In this document: piece by piece, positions 1-10,184 of the stretch
Position numbering within the stretch: position 1 is the stretch's first letter
Layout of the letters: each line of letters opens with the position of its first letter
Assembly: GCF_009755355.1 (NCBI RefSeq)
Contig: NZ_WQLB01000001.1
Coordinates: 186,001-250,000 of the forward strand
Direction of reading: 5' to 3'
Length of the DNA stretch: 64,000 bases
Source of the DNA: Deinococcus arboris
GTDB lineage: Bacteria; Deinococcota; Deinococci; Deinococcales; Deinococcaceae
The notes under the pieces: generated by a model
The model's input: only the letters and a program-made list of their open reading frames with translations
The model's database searches: none
What the model was told of the DNA's origin: nothing
Translations under genes and position numbers: made by a program

Positions 1-176
1 ATCAGGCGACCGACACTCCCTTCGCCCCGATACGCGGCGCTGAACTCGTACCATCCTTGTGCCTTAGCCTGGCCCAGAATGAGGCCCTTGAGCGCATAGA
101 CGTTCGTGCTGCTGGCTTGGGCCAGAGTGATGGCCTGATCTGGCCAGCAGATCAGGGTGCCGCCGCTGAACTGGAG
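1..176 (-). pseudogene. Partial hypothetical coding frame at window edge
   Basis: On the minus strand a frame with strong GC3 bias runs off the left edge of the window. It reads FSGGTLICWPDQAITLAQ and continues through VYALKGLILGQAKAQGWYEF. Upstream of it a TAA interrupts the frame, while a signal-like segment (MNWCVGIIVFFGLL, starting at 276) lies in another frame. This fits a short exported protein broken by a frameshift, or a gene whose start I cannot fix. I do not recognise the family. Confidence 0.3.
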
Positions 177-362
177 TGAACCATCTCCCGGTTACAGGCC
201 CACTGTGCGGGTTGCCAATACCTCTGAGCTGCGTCAAAAGACCGAAGAACACGATGATGCCGACGCACCAATTCACCGCGAAGAGGGGTTGACTTGGAGT
301 GCAAAAAATGAGGCAGGGGCGGTACTTATGAGCCGTCCCGACCTCACTGTGCCCCCCTGTCC

Positions 363-1047
363 ACCGCTGACACGCGCCTCAGTCGCTGAGTCGGCCCACA
401 CCACGCCCACGAGAACATCTCTGGTGCAGAACTCTTGGCGGCCGCGCTTCTTCGGAAGCTGCACACAGTGCCGTACTTCGGCCGGTGGTGGCAGTTTCTC
501 CAGTTGAACCACTGCCCGCACTTCCCATCTGAACTGCAGGCCCAGCGCCGACTCAATGGTCGAGCGTCTGGCCACCCAACTCCAGCGTCTGGATTTCGTC
601 GCTGTCGCTGTGGATTCGGCGCCGCTGTCCGTCTCGGCCTTCAAGCGGGCGCCACGGTGCACGTTTCGTGGGACTCGTGATGGATTCAGCGCAGCGGGGC
701 CAGTGTACGGCTTCAAATTGCATGCGTGGAGCGCCCGGAACGGCAAGATTGTCAACAATGAGATTCGTCCCGTCAATGAACATGATTTCAGCGTGCTGTG
801 CGAGATGAATGCAGAGTGGAGACAAGGGCTATCAGTCCGGCACCTGCCTGAACCCGCCGAAGGTCAATGGCAAGCAAGTCGATCCGCGCTGGAAGGACGA
901 AGACGGCGCTGCAAGAAAGTGCATTGAGTCTGCGTTCTCTATGCTCGTCAAGGCTGGCGACAGGTTAGAACCTACCTCAGTCGCCGCTTGAGGGTCGCGT
1001 TGGGCATCCTCGCCCACAACCTCAAAGTCATTGACCTCAGGAGCTGA
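363..1047 (+). pseudogene. IS982-type transposase remnant
   Basis: Fragments of one transposase are spread over several frames. The frame near 417-545 gives [21 protein letters not shown]. The frame near 550-820 gives the first catalytic Asp block (AVDSAPLSV) and [10 protein letters not shown]. The frame near 821-985 gives the second Asp block (GDKGYQSG) and the Glu block ([10 protein letters not shown]). The last block, ending LGILAHNLKVIDLRS at 1047, is in yet another frame. The DSxPLxV and GDKGY blocks fit IS982-family DDE transposases. There is an in-frame stop near 387, at least two frameshifts, and an apparent deletion fusing NAEW directly to GDKGY, so the element cannot make an active enzyme. 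I could not place terminal inverted repeats. Confidence 0.75.
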
Positions 1048-1289
1048 TCGCCACCCTGTCAATCCCCGCTTCCCGGTAATTTAGACGAAGAAACTCCCGC
1101 CAGCTTTGGCAGGGATCAGTTTTGAAGACGGCGGCTCCTTACAACTCCGGCGACGCCAGGTGCCTCCCAATTGCCGTTTACCACGCCACAACAGTTCGCC
1201 GGGTCCCTCCTCCTCAAGTCACCTGAGGGCCAGACACCGGGCGCGGCAACTCTTCTCTCTGCTACGACCAAAGCAGCGCACACAGGTAA
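1048..1289. other. Intergenic, no gene recognised
   Basis: Between the transposase relic and the tRNA terminator I see no convincing coding frame or RNA. It may hold the decayed right end of the insertion sequence. Confidence 0.4.
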
Positions 1290-1323
1290 AGATAAAAAGA
1301 AACCACCGCTCTGGACGGTGGTT
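1290..1323 (-). terminator. Rho-independent terminator of tRNA-Ala
   Basis: A perfect 8-bp stem (AACCACCG at 1301-1308 with CGGTGGTT at 1316-1323) and 7-nt loop is followed on the minus strand by a T-rich run (1290-1300). It lies just after the tRNA 3' end. Confidence 0.8.
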
Positions 1324-1328
1324 GTCTT

Positions 1329-1403
<75 letters not shown>

Positions 1404-1415
1404 TCAGCGGTGGGC

Positions 1416-1444
1416 ACTGTAGCAGAGGCGCGCCCGCTTGGCAA
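1416..1444 (-). promoter_or_regulatory. Promoter of tRNA-Ala
   Basis: On the minus strand TTGCCA (1439-1444) and TACAGT (1416-1421) are separated by exactly 17 nt, placing transcription start about 6 nt before the tRNA. Confidence 0.75.
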
Positions 1445-1485
1445 GAGTGAGCCACATGACGCAGGCACAGGAGGCGCAGCGGCGC

Positions 1486-1491
1486 TAGCTT
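1486..1491 (+). promoter_or_regulatory. -10 box TAGCTT (leaderless)
   Basis: TAGCTT lies 6 nt before the ATG of cca and there is no Shine-Dalgarno site, so the transcript probably begins at the start codon. Confidence 0.6.
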
Positions 1492-1497
1492 GGGCCT

Positions 1498-2808
1498 ATG
1501 TTTCGCCGCCGTCTTCCCCTGCCGCCCTTCCCGCCTGGCGCGGTGCTGGTGGGCGGCGCCGCCCGCGACTGGCAGCGGGGCGTCGTGGCCAAAGATTACG
1601 ACTGGGCCGTGCCCGACCCGGCCGGAGCGGCGCAGCAGTTGGCAGCCCAGACAGGCGGCTCGGCTTTTCCTCTGGACGAAGAACGTGGGTACTGGCGGGT
1701 CAGCGCACCGGGCGGAATCCAGCACGACCTAGTGCCCCTGCCCGACGACCTGACGGCCGATCTCCGCCGCCGGGACTTCACGGTCAACGCGCTGGGGGTG
1801 CTGGCCGATGGCCAGGTCATTGACCCGGTGGGCGGTCTGGCCGACCTGCGCGCCCGCCGCCTGCGCATGGTCTCGGCCGAGAATCTGCGCGCCGACCCGC
1901 TGCGCGCGTGGCGGGCCGCCCGCTTTGAAGCCACGCTGGGCTTTCGGCTGGAGAGCGCCACCGGGGCAGCGGTGCGTTCGGTGGCGGCTGACCTGGTGGG
2001 CGGCGCGCTGGCCCTGCCCGCCGCCGAGCGCATCCGGGACGAGCTGCACGCCTTACTGCTTCACCCGGAAGCGGCGCGCGGCCTACTGCGCTTAGAGGAC
2101 CTGGGCCTGCTGGCCCTGACCTTGCCTGAACTGCGCGAGGGCCTGGGGCTGACCCAGGGCGGCTTTCACCATCTGGACGTGTTTCATCACGGGCTAGAAG
2201 CGCTGCATCAGCTGCTGGCCCGCCGCCCCGACGCGCCCTTGCCGCTGCGCTGGGCGGCCCTGCTGCACGATGTGGGCAAGCCCCGCACCCTGGCGCGCGA
2301 TCCCCAGACGGGCCGGGCCTCGTTTTACGGGCACGACAAGGTCGGCGCGGCGCTGGCCGCCCAGCTCCTGACCCGCCTGAAACTGCCAGGCGACGACATT
2401 CGCCGCGTCTCGGCGCTGGTGGGGGCGCATATGGTGCCGCTGCCGGCAGGCGAGCGCGAGGCCCGGCGCTTTGTCCACCGCCGCCGCGACCTCTTGCCCG
2501 ACCTGCTGAGCGTCATGCTGGCTGACCGCGAAGCGGCGCGCGGCCCCGCCAGCAGCGAGGCGTCGCGCCGGGCCTACGCCCACGCCATGAGCCGGGTGCT
2601 GGCGGCGCTGGAGGCCCAGCCCGCTCCACCCGCACCACTGCTGCGCGGCGAAGACCTGATGGCCCTGCTGGACACGCCGCCGGGGCCCCGCATTGGGCAG
2701 GTCAGCCGCGCCCTGGCCGAGGCGGCGGCCCTGGGCGAGGTACAGACTCCCGAACAGGCGCGCGCCTTCGCCGTGCGCTGGGCGCAGGCCAACCCCGCAC
2801 CCGTCTAG
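1498..2808 (+). CDS. cca: tRNA nucleotidyltransferase / poly(A) polymerase family with HD domain
   Basis: Class II nucleotidyltransferase of 436 aa that adds or repairs the tRNA 3' CCA end. Visible motifs in order are GGAARDW (19-25), the metal-binding D33-x-D35, RRDFTVNAL (91-99), the [15 protein letters not shown] block and an HD domain with LLHDVGK near 255. The HD domain suggests added phosphohydrolase activity. Deinococcus radiodurans is known to divide the job between separate CC-adding and A-adding enzymes, so this protein may add only part of the CCA; the sequence alone does not let me choose. The ATG is supported by a TANNNT box 6 nt upstream. It lies opposite tRNA-Ala. Confidence 0.9.
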   Translation: MFRRRLPLPPFPPGAVLVGGAARDWQRGVVAKDYDWAVPDPAGAAQQLAAQTGGSAFPLDEERGYWRVSAPGGIQHDLVPLPDDLTADLRRRDFTVNALGVLADGQVIDPVGGLADLRARRLRMVSAENLRADPLRAWRAARFEATLGFRLESATGAAVRSVAADLVGGALALPAAERIRDELHALLLHPEAARGLLRLEDLGLLALTLPELREGLGLTQGGFHHLDVFHHGLEALHQLLARRPDAPLPLRWAALLHDVGKPRTLARDPQTGRASFYGHDKVGAALAAQLLTRLKLPGDDIRRVSALVGAHMVPLPAGEREARRFVHRRRDLLPDLLSVMLADREAARGPASSEASRRAYAHAMSRVLAALEAQPAPPAPLLRGEDLMALLDTPPGPRIGQVSRALAEAAALGEVQTPEQARAFAVRWAQANPAPV

Positions 2809-2850
2809 CCGCTGCAATCGTCTGTCAGAGGCGCGAGAGCCTGGGGCCGC

Positions 2851-2856
2851 TATGCT
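2851..2856 (+). promoter_or_regulatory. -10 box TATGCT of amylase gene
   Basis: TATGCT lies 10 nt before the ATG at 2867. The spacing is longer than for other leaderless genes here, so a 3-4 nt leader is likely. Confidence 0.4.
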
Positions 2857-2866
2857 CGGGCGCGAC

Positions 2867-4333
<1,467 letters not shown>

Positions 4334-4392
4334 GTGGGGAGGAGGGAGTGGTCAGTGGAAAGGGCACCTTGCTTCCCACTGACCACTCTCCA
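4334..4392. repeat. Palindromic AGTGG-type repeat, probable bidirectional terminator
   Basis: AGTGGTCAGTGG (4347-4358) pairs perfectly with CCACTGACCACT (4376-4387) around a loop of about 17 nt, between two convergent genes. The motif (agtgg/cagtgg/aagtgg) recurs near 9365, 9540, 46513 and 47960, so it is a dispersed extragenic repeat that may double as a terminator. Confidence 0.65.
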
Positions 4393-4393
4393 C

Positions 4394-5599
4394 TTACAGC
4401 AGCATCACCTCCACGTCGTCCCCTGCGTTCACCGGCTGCCCTTCCGGCACAATCACCAGGGCGCCGGCCTCGGACAGCGAGCGCAGCACGCCGCTGCCCT
4501 GCTGACCGTAGTCGCGTACCACGCCGTTCTCGATAACGCCGCGCCAGAAGGCGGTTTTGTCTGGCAGTGCGCGGAAAGATGTGGCGGCGCGCAGCCGCAA
4601 GGTCTGAGGCGGCTGACCCGTTAAGGCCGGCCGCACGATGACCTGAAACACCACCAGGCTGCTGACCGGATTGCCCGGCAGGCCAAACACCGGCAGCCCG
4701 TTCCAGCCGCCCAGGATGGCCGGGCCACCGGGGCGCATCCGCACCTTCCAGAAAGCCACGCGGCCCCGGTCCAGCAGCAGGTCGCGCATGAAGTCGTACT
4801 TGCCCATGCTGACGCCGCCGCTACTGAGCAGCACGTCGGCGCCGCCCGCGCGGTCAACGGCAGCTTGCAGGGCCTCGGGGCTGTCGGGGGCGCGGCCCAG
4901 GGCCAGCACCTCGCAGCCGCACTCCAGCAGCAGGGCGCTCAGGCCCACGCTGTTGGAGTCGTACACCTGTCCTGGGGCCAGCGGCTGACCGGGCGGCACC
5001 ACCTCGTCCCCTGTGGACAGCAGGGCCACGCGCAGGCGGCGGCGCACCGGCACGGCGGCGTGCCCCAGTGCAGCGGCCAGCGCCAGCTGGGGCGCGGTCA
5101 GGGGCAGGCCCGCGCGCAGCACCACCTCGCCGGTCCGGAAATCGCCGCCCTCGTGGCGCACATCGGCGAGGCTGGCGGGGCGCGAGAGCCAGGTCAGGGC
5201 CTCGCCTTCATCGGTCAATTGCTCGACAGGGCAGATGGCGTCGGCGCCGGGGGGTAACGGCGCCCCGGTATAAATCCGCACGCACTCGCCGGGACCGACC
5301 ATGCCGGCGAAGGCGGCCCCAGCTCGGCTCTCGCCCACCACCCGCAGGCGCACCGGCGTCTCTGGGCTGGCCTCCAGGGTGTCAGCCGCGCGGGCCGCGA
5401 TGCCGTCCAGGGCGCTTTCGGTGGCGCTGGGATGACTGACCAGGGCCGGGAGGTCGGCGGCCAGGAGGCGCCCTGCCGCCTCGGCCAGCGGCACTGTTTC
5501 GGTGTCCAGGGGGGGCAGCAGCGCAGCGAGCATGGCGCGGGCCTCCTCGACGCTGACGTGCATGGGAAAGGGAGAGGAGGCGGGCTGAGGCGGGCGCAT
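4394..5599 (-). CDS. moeA: Molybdopterin molybdenumtransferase
   Basis: MoeA of 401 aa, which inserts molybdate into adenylated molybdopterin in molybdenum cofactor synthesis. In order it shows the N-terminal domain (EAARLLAADL-like start, ESALDG), an RIYTGAPLPPGADAI segment, the MoCF-binding region with LLSTGDEVV, the SSGGVSMGKYDFM motif and LPGNPVSS, then the C-terminal beta domain. The start at 5599 (MRPPQP) is supported by a TATCCT box 6 nt upstream; longer open frames further upstream overlap the divergent gene. It converges on the amylase gene, and no other cofactor gene is in the window. Confidence 0.92.
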   Translation of the reverse strand: MRPPQPASSPFPMHVSVEEARAMLAALLPPLDTETVPLAEAAGRLLAADLPALVSHPSATESALDGIAARAADTLEASPETPVRLRVVGESRAGAAFAGMVGPGECVRIYTGAPLPPGADAICPVEQLTDEGEALTWLSRPASLADVRHEGGDFRTGEVVLRAGLPLTAPQLALAAALGHAAVPVRRRLRVALLSTGDEVVPPGQPLAPGQVYDSNSVGLSALLLECGCEVLALGRAPDSPEALQAAVDRAGGADVLLSSGGVSMGKYDFMRDLLLDRGRVAFWKVRMRPGGPAILGGWNGLPVFGLPGNPVSSLVVFQVIVRPALTGQPPQTLRLRAATSFRALPDKTAFWRGVIENGVVRDYGQQGSGVLRSLSEAGALVIVPEGQPVNAGDDVEVMLL

Positions 5600-5605
5600 G
5601 AAGGC

Positions 5606-5611
5606 AGGATA
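5606..5611 (-). promoter_or_regulatory. -10 box TATCCT of moeA (leaderless)
   Basis: On the minus strand TATCCT ends 6 nt before the moeA ATG. It lies back-to-back with the -10 box of the next gene, 35 nt away. Confidence 0.6.
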
Positions 5612-5646
5612 GGCGCGCGGCGCACCCACCCGGCCTCTCCCACTTT

Positions 5647-5652
5647 TAGCCT
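5647..5652 (+). promoter_or_regulatory. -10 box TAGCCT (leaderless)
   Basis: TAGCCT ends 6 nt before the ATG at 5659, with no Shine-Dalgarno site. Confidence 0.6.
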
Positions 5653-5658
5653 GTCCGC

Positions 5659-6741
5659 ATGACGCCTGAACACAGGGCCCCTGCCTCCTGGCTGCGCCGG
5701 GCGGTGCAGGCCGCCGCGTGGACGGCCGGCCTGTTCCTGCTGGGCCTGGCTGGGCTGTGGTGGGCCGGTTCGTGGTCACCCTGGCCGCGCCCGGTGGTGT
5801 CCAGGGCCCTGCCTGTCGCTGCCCCGCCCGTGCCGCAGGTTCAGGTCACGCTGCCGCCGCCAGGGTCCCTTGAACCTGCGGCTACCCAGTCAATAGCCTC
5901 AAACAAAGTGACCCTGGCCCCCTCCCCTGCTGAAGCACCGGACACGACCGCTTCATCGGCCGCCGAGCGCCGCGCCCTGACCGCTCTGAACCGGGTGCGC
6001 CGTCGGGCCAACCTGGCCCCGGTCCAGGCACAAACGGCCTGGACTGGCGGCTGCGCGGCCCACGCGCGGTATCTGGTGCGTGAGGACCGCGCCGAACACC
6101 GGCAGGACCCGGCCAGTCCTCACCACACGGCGGCCGGCGAAACCTGCGCTCCGGGCCACTACTTCGTGTCGTCGCAGCCGACCTCTGGGATGGAACGGGC
6201 GGTGGATTACTGGGCTAGCGGCGCCTTTCACCTGCCGCAACTGCTGGATCCCCGGCTGACCCAGGTGGCCTTTGGCGAGGCGCACGATGGGGCCGGCACA
6301 CTGCGCTCGGCGGCGGTGCTGGACGTGCGCCGGGGCCTGAAAGGACGAGGGCGTTACCCCGTGCGTTATCCCGCGCCGGGCGCCCTGATGGCCGCCGGTC
6401 CCGCCGCCGCGTCGGAGTGGCCAGACCCAGCGGCAGGCTGCGCCGACCAGTCGGGTCCAATGGGCGCACCGCTGGCCCTGCTGCTCGGGCCAGACCAGAG
6501 CAATCAGGTCCGGCGCGCAGCACTGCGAGTCAATGGCCACGCCGCGCCTGCGTGCCTACTGACTGCGTCCACCTTCACCGGCGCCTCGGCCAGCAACACG
6601 CAGGCGGGCCGAGCCATTCTGGCGGCCCAGGGCGCCGCCCTGCTGCTGCCGGGTCAGCCGCTGCCCGCAGGTGCCCAGGTAGAGGTGAGGTTTGTGACGG
6701 CGCGCGGCCCGGTGACCTGGACCTTCCGGGTCGCTCCGTGA
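5659..6741 (+). CDS. CAP (SCP/PR1-like) domain exported protein
   Basis: Membrane-anchored or secreted protein of 360 aa. Residues about 14-38 form a hydrophobic segment (AAAWTAGLFLLGLAGLWWAG), followed by a Pro/Val-rich linker and a CAP domain (about 95-225) that begins ERRALTALNRVRRRANLAPV. It keeps HARYL, AEHRQDP, ERAVDYW and the HLPQLLDPRLTQVAFG block. The C-terminal 130 residues resemble the extension of Deinococcus CAP proteins, with paired Cys. The molecular function of bacterial CAP proteins is poorly known. Divergent from moeA, with a 59-nt shared promoter region. Confidence 0.75.
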   Translation: MTPEHRAPASWLRRAVQAAAWTAGLFLLGLAGLWWAGSWSPWPRPVVSRALPVAAPPVPQVQVTLPPPGSLEPAATQSIASNKVTLAPSPAEAPDTTASSAAERRALTALNRVRRRANLAPVQAQTAWTGGCAAHARYLVREDRAEHRQDPASPHHTAAGETCAPGHYFVSSQPTSGMERAVDYWASGAFHLPQLLDPRLTQVAFGEAHDGAGTLRSAAVLDVRRGLKGRGRYPVRYPAPGALMAAGPAAASEWPDPAAGCADQSGPMGAPLALLLGPDQSNQVRRAALRVNGHAAPACLLTASTFTGASASNTQAGRAILAAQGAALLLPGQPLPAGAQVEVRFVTARGPVTWTFRVAP

Positions 6742-6766
6742 GTGCGCCGCTCCAGCCGGCACAGAA

Positions 6767-6794
6767 TGGACAGCTCACCGGGAGGGGGTACACT
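6767..6794 (+). promoter_or_regulatory. Promoter of FKBP gene
   Basis: TGGACA (6767-6772) and TACACT (6789-6794) are 16 nt apart. The resulting leader is about 60 nt and contains a GGAG Shine-Dalgarno site 6 nt before the ATG at 6863, unlike the leaderless neighbours. Confidence 0.6.
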
Positions 6795-6862
6795 CCTTGG
6801 GGCAGGATGCGCCCACCGGCCCCGAGCAGGACAGTCCGGCCCGGTGGGGAATGGAGACCACA

Positions 6863-7342
6863 ATGAATATTACCCAGGACAAGGTTGTCGAACTGGAATA
6901 CACCCTGACGGTGGACGGCGAAGTCATTGACCAGAGCGAGGGCGGCGAGCCCCTCGTGTACCTGCATGGCCACAGCAACATCATTCCCGGCCTGGAGCGG
7001 GCCCTGGAAGGCAAGGGCGCAGGCGACGCGCTGCAGGTCACCGTGGCCCCCGAAGACGGCTACGGCGAGCGCGATGAGGACAGCGTGGAAGACCTGTCGC
7101 GCGAGGACTTCGAGGACGACGTGGAGGTCGGCGCGACCTACTACGCCCAGTCGGAAGACGGCAGCGTGATTCCGTTTACCGTGCTGGCCGTCGACGGCGA
7201 GACCGTGCAGGTGGACTTTAACCCCCCCCTGGCCGGCATGACCTTAAACTTCGACGTGAAGGTGCTGAGCGTACGCGACGCCACTGCTGAGGAACTGGAC
7301 CACGGCCACGCCCACGCCGAGGGCGACCACCACCACGACTGA
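6863..7342 (+). CDS. FKBP-type peptidyl-prolyl isomerase, SlyD-like
   Basis: Cytoplasmic prolyl isomerase/chaperone of 159 aa. The FKBP core opens with VVELEYTLTVDGEVIDQSEGGEPLVYLHG and has the NIIPGLERALEGKGAGD flap region; an insert-in-flap domain (about 68-125) gives the SlyD architecture. The C-terminus ends HGHAHAEGDHHHD, a metal-binding His-rich tail as in SlyD, so nickel or zinc handling is possible. The start at 6863 is chosen because GGAG stands 6 nt upstream; an in-frame ATG at 6851 overlaps that site. A strong terminator follows. Confidence 0.92.
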   Translation: MNITQDKVVELEYTLTVDGEVIDQSEGGEPLVYLHGHSNIIPGLERALEGKGAGDALQVTVAPEDGYGERDEDSVEDLSREDFEDDVEVGATYYAQSEDGSVIPFTVLAVDGETVQVDFNPPLAGMTLNFDVKVLSVRDATAEELDHGHAHAEGDHHHD

Positions 7343-7357
7343 TCAGAAGTGCCTCAC

Positions 7358-7395
7358 AGCGCCCCGTCTTGTTCAGAGACGGGGCGCTACCTTTT
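7358..7395 (+). terminator. Rho-independent terminator after FKBP gene
   Basis: A perfect 12-bp stem (7358-7369 with 7377-7388) and 7-nt loop is followed by ACCTTTT. Confidence 0.85.
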
Positions 7396-7747
7396 GACCG
7401 GGAGGGGCTGGACCACACGCGCTGGCCATCCGCCTAGTTCCTTCCTTGGAACAGAAGCAAGTAGCGCACTCTAACTCCAGCACCCGCCTTGCTCCATCGC
7501 CGCGCTTGCTTCATATGGATTCCGCTTCATTGCAGCACAGCAAAGAAGGGCACCGTCTGCGCTTCCATATCGCGAAATCCGCAGCTGTTCTTGCTCGCTC
7601 TGCTGCGCCGCTTTCCAAGTCCGCTCGGATTTCACCAAGCATTCTGCCGATTCAATCGGAGTCCGTATCAGTTGACTTGAACCGTTCTGGTCTATGCTTC
7701 AAGCTGACTCCGCCCCAAAAGCCCCTCTGCGTCGCAGCCGTGTCCCT
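7396..7747. other. Gene-free region holding a small dispersed repeat
   Basis: No coding frame is convincing. The main content is the MITE-like repeat at 7511-7670; the rest has no recognisable signal. Confidence 0.5.
7511..7670 (+). repeat. MITE-like small non-coding repeat, copy A
   Basis: A 160-bp element has imperfect terminal inverted repeats: TCATATGGATTCCG on the left (7511-7524) and CGGAGTCCGTATCA on the right (7657-7670), 11 of 14 positions matching. The inner part shares GCTGCGCCGCTTTCCAAGTC and GCTCGGATTTCA-type stretches with copies near 34790 and 44400. It has no coding capacity. It resembles the small non-coding repeats described in Deinococcus genomes. Confidence 0.65.
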
Positions 7748-8263
7748 CTACTCCTGGTCGTCGTAGACATGCAGCAGAGTGGCCTCGGGGTCGCCGCCGG
7801 GATGGTGATGGCGGGCCACCAGGCGGGCCACGCGCGGACGGGCGCCGGCGTGGGCCAGCAGCCGGGCGCCCAGTTCCGGGTGGTGGGCGCGGATGCCCAG
7901 CGCCCCCACAGGCGGCAGCACGCGGGCCAGACGGTTGGGCACCAGGCCCACCAGCACCCGTTCCCACAGCCAGTAGGGCCGCAGGCTCTTGCCGCAGTCG
8001 TGTAGCAGCGCGGCGGCCAGCAGTTCGGGTCCCGCATCGGGGTGATCGCGGCGCAGGTGGCGGGCCACGCGGCAGGCGTGTTCACGGTCACGTGGGTCCA
8101 TGCTCCGGTACACCCGCGCCTCGGCGGGGGTCAACAGGGCGGCGGCCCAGTCGTCATCCGGCTGGGCATCTTCGGGACTCATGGAGCGCCACAGCCGGCT
8201 GAACTTGGCCGCGTAGCCGCTGACCTTGCGGCGAATGCGGGCGCTGAGGGTGCGGCGGGCCAT
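7748..8263 (-). CDS. HD domain-containing protein
   Basis: Protein of 171 aa with a metal-dependent phosphohydrolase fold. Visible motifs are REHACRVARHL (first His), LLAAALLHDCGKSL (HD pair), IRAHHPELGARLL and VARHHHPGG. This is the compact HD arrangement seen in many Deinococcus proteins of unknown substrate; a nucleotide or cyclic nucleotide is possible but not shown. The start at 8263 (MARRTL) has TATGCT 6 nt upstream on the minus strand. It ends HVYDDQE next to the repeat region. Confidence 0.8.
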   Translation of the reverse strand: MARRTLSARIRRKVSGYAAKFSRLWRSMSPEDAQPDDDWAAALLTPAEARVYRSMDPRDREHACRVARHLRRDHPDAGPELLAAALLHDCGKSLRPYWLWERVLVGLVPNRLARVLPPVGALGIRAHHPELGARLLAHAGARPRVARLVARHHHPGGDPEATLLHVYDDQE

Positions 8264-8269
8264 ACCCAG

Positions 8270-8275
8270 AGCATA
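8270..8275 (-). promoter_or_regulatory. -10 box TATGCT (leaderless)
   Basis: On the minus strand TATGCT ends 6 nt before the start of the HD protein gene. Confidence 0.6.
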
Positions 8276-8322
8276 CGCAAGGCCGCCCGCGCACTGCACG
8301 CAGGCGGCCTCCTGGGACGGTC

Positions 8323-9297
<975 letters not shown>

Positions 9298-9303
9298 AGA
9301 GGA

Positions 9304-9309
9304 AGCGTA
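9304..9309 (-). promoter_or_regulatory. -10 box TACGCT of trxB (leaderless)
   Basis: TACGCT on the minus strand ends 6 nt before the trxB ATG. Confidence 0.6.
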
Positions 9310-9359
9310 CCACCGGCCAGAGCCTCACGCTGTTAGCCAGACACAGTTTATTTTTTAAA

Positions 9360-9572
9360 GCATTGTTGGGAAGTAGGCAGTGGTGAGTGGAGTGCAGCCT
9401 CTCGAAACGCCGAGCCCGCCAAGCCGCTGGCAGGGTGAGGGGTCAGGCTGGGCAAGGGCAGTATGTGAGGCGCTGTCCTCATCGGAAGCCACGGGCACAC
9501 AGCCCTCACCCCCAAGTTCAACGGAGCGGAAGGGGGTTTCCCACTCCCCACTCACTCCTACCCACTCCCCCT
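9360..9572. repeat. Composite repeat bounded by inverted AGTGG-type motifs
   Basis: The left end has GGGAAGTAGGCAGTGGTGAG (from about 9367); the right end (about 9539-9572) has CCCACTCCCCACTCACTCC, roughly its inverse. The roughly 140 bp between has no coding frame and contains a GC-rich stretch with CCCTCACCC and GGGTGAGGGG that can also pair. The unit looks like a mobile or duplicated extragenic palindrome and is downstream of the gene at 9573. Confidence 0.5.
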
Positions 9573-10094
9573 TTACTGCAGCGGCGTGAAATTGGTAACC
9601 GTCCATTCGCCAAACCCGTCGGCAATGCCGCCGTCGCCCAGGCCGCTATAGAGCAACACCGGAAAGCCCAGCGCCGGGTCGTAACTCACACGTACATCGG
9701 GGCAGCGTGCCCTGGCCTGTTCGCGCAGGATCTGGGCCACAGTGTCAAAGCGGCCTTCCAGGGTCAGGCGGGCCAGCGGGCTGGGTTCGCCCGACTCACC
9801 GGGCGCCAGCGCCGTCCCCGTCACCTGACCTCCCCGCACCGTCACGCGGGTGGTGGGAAACAGCACGGGCGCCGCGACCTGCCGCACGTCATAGCGGTAG
9901 GTCTTCAGGCCCTGAGCCTGCCAGAGGGTCCGGGCCTGACGCAGCTGGCGGTTCAGGGCGACAAAGTCTGGCCGCACGTAGCCAGGGCGGCAAACCCCCG
10001 AGGCCGGCACTGGCCCACCCGCTCCGCCCGCCTGGGCCAGCGGAGCAGCAGTCATCAGGAGGCCCAGCAGGGCGGCGGCCGGCAGTTTGAACAT
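9573..10094 (-). CDS. Exported DUF6174-like protein
   Basis: Protein of 173 aa. Residues 1-22 form a signal peptide (MFKLPAAALLGLLMTAAPLAQA). The mature part has YRYDVRQVA, TRVTVRGGQVTG, RFDTVAQILREQARARCPDVRVSYDPALGFPV and a C-terminal WTVTNFTPL, an arrangement I associate with the DUF6174 family; the assignment is from memory of the pattern. Function is unknown. The start at 10094 is supported by TACGCT 7 nt upstream and by the signal peptide. Confidence 0.7.
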   Translation of the reverse strand: MFKLPAAALLGLLMTAAPLAQAGGAGGPVPASGVCRPGYVRPDFVALNRQLRQARTLWQAQGLKTYRYDVRQVAAPVLFPTTRVTVRGGQVTGTALAPGESGEPSPLARLTLEGRFDTVAQILREQARARCPDVRVSYDPALGFPVLLYSGLGDGGIADGFGEWTVTNFTPLQ

Positions 10095-10101
10095 GGGCCC
10101 C

Positions 10102-10107
10102 AGCGTA
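10102..10107 (-). promoter_or_regulatory. -10 box TACGCT (leaderless)
   Basis: TACGCT on the minus strand ends 7 nt before the ATG at 10094. Confidence 0.55.
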
Positions 10108-10171
10108 GGCCCCCTGACTGACCTCCGCCTGAAGCGGAACTTGACCAACCCTGCCCCGGCCAGGCGCGGCG

Positions 10172-10177
10172 TACCCT
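10172..10177 (+). promoter_or_regulatory. -10 box TACCCT of mqnD (leaderless)
   Basis: TACCCT ends 7 nt before the ATG at 10185. Confidence 0.6.
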
Positions 10178-10184
10178 GGGCGGC

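Noticed and set aside
2693..2866. Longer start for the GH13 gene overlapping cca
   Set aside because: The extra residues are Arg/Pro-rich shadow of cca and not part of the amylase fold.
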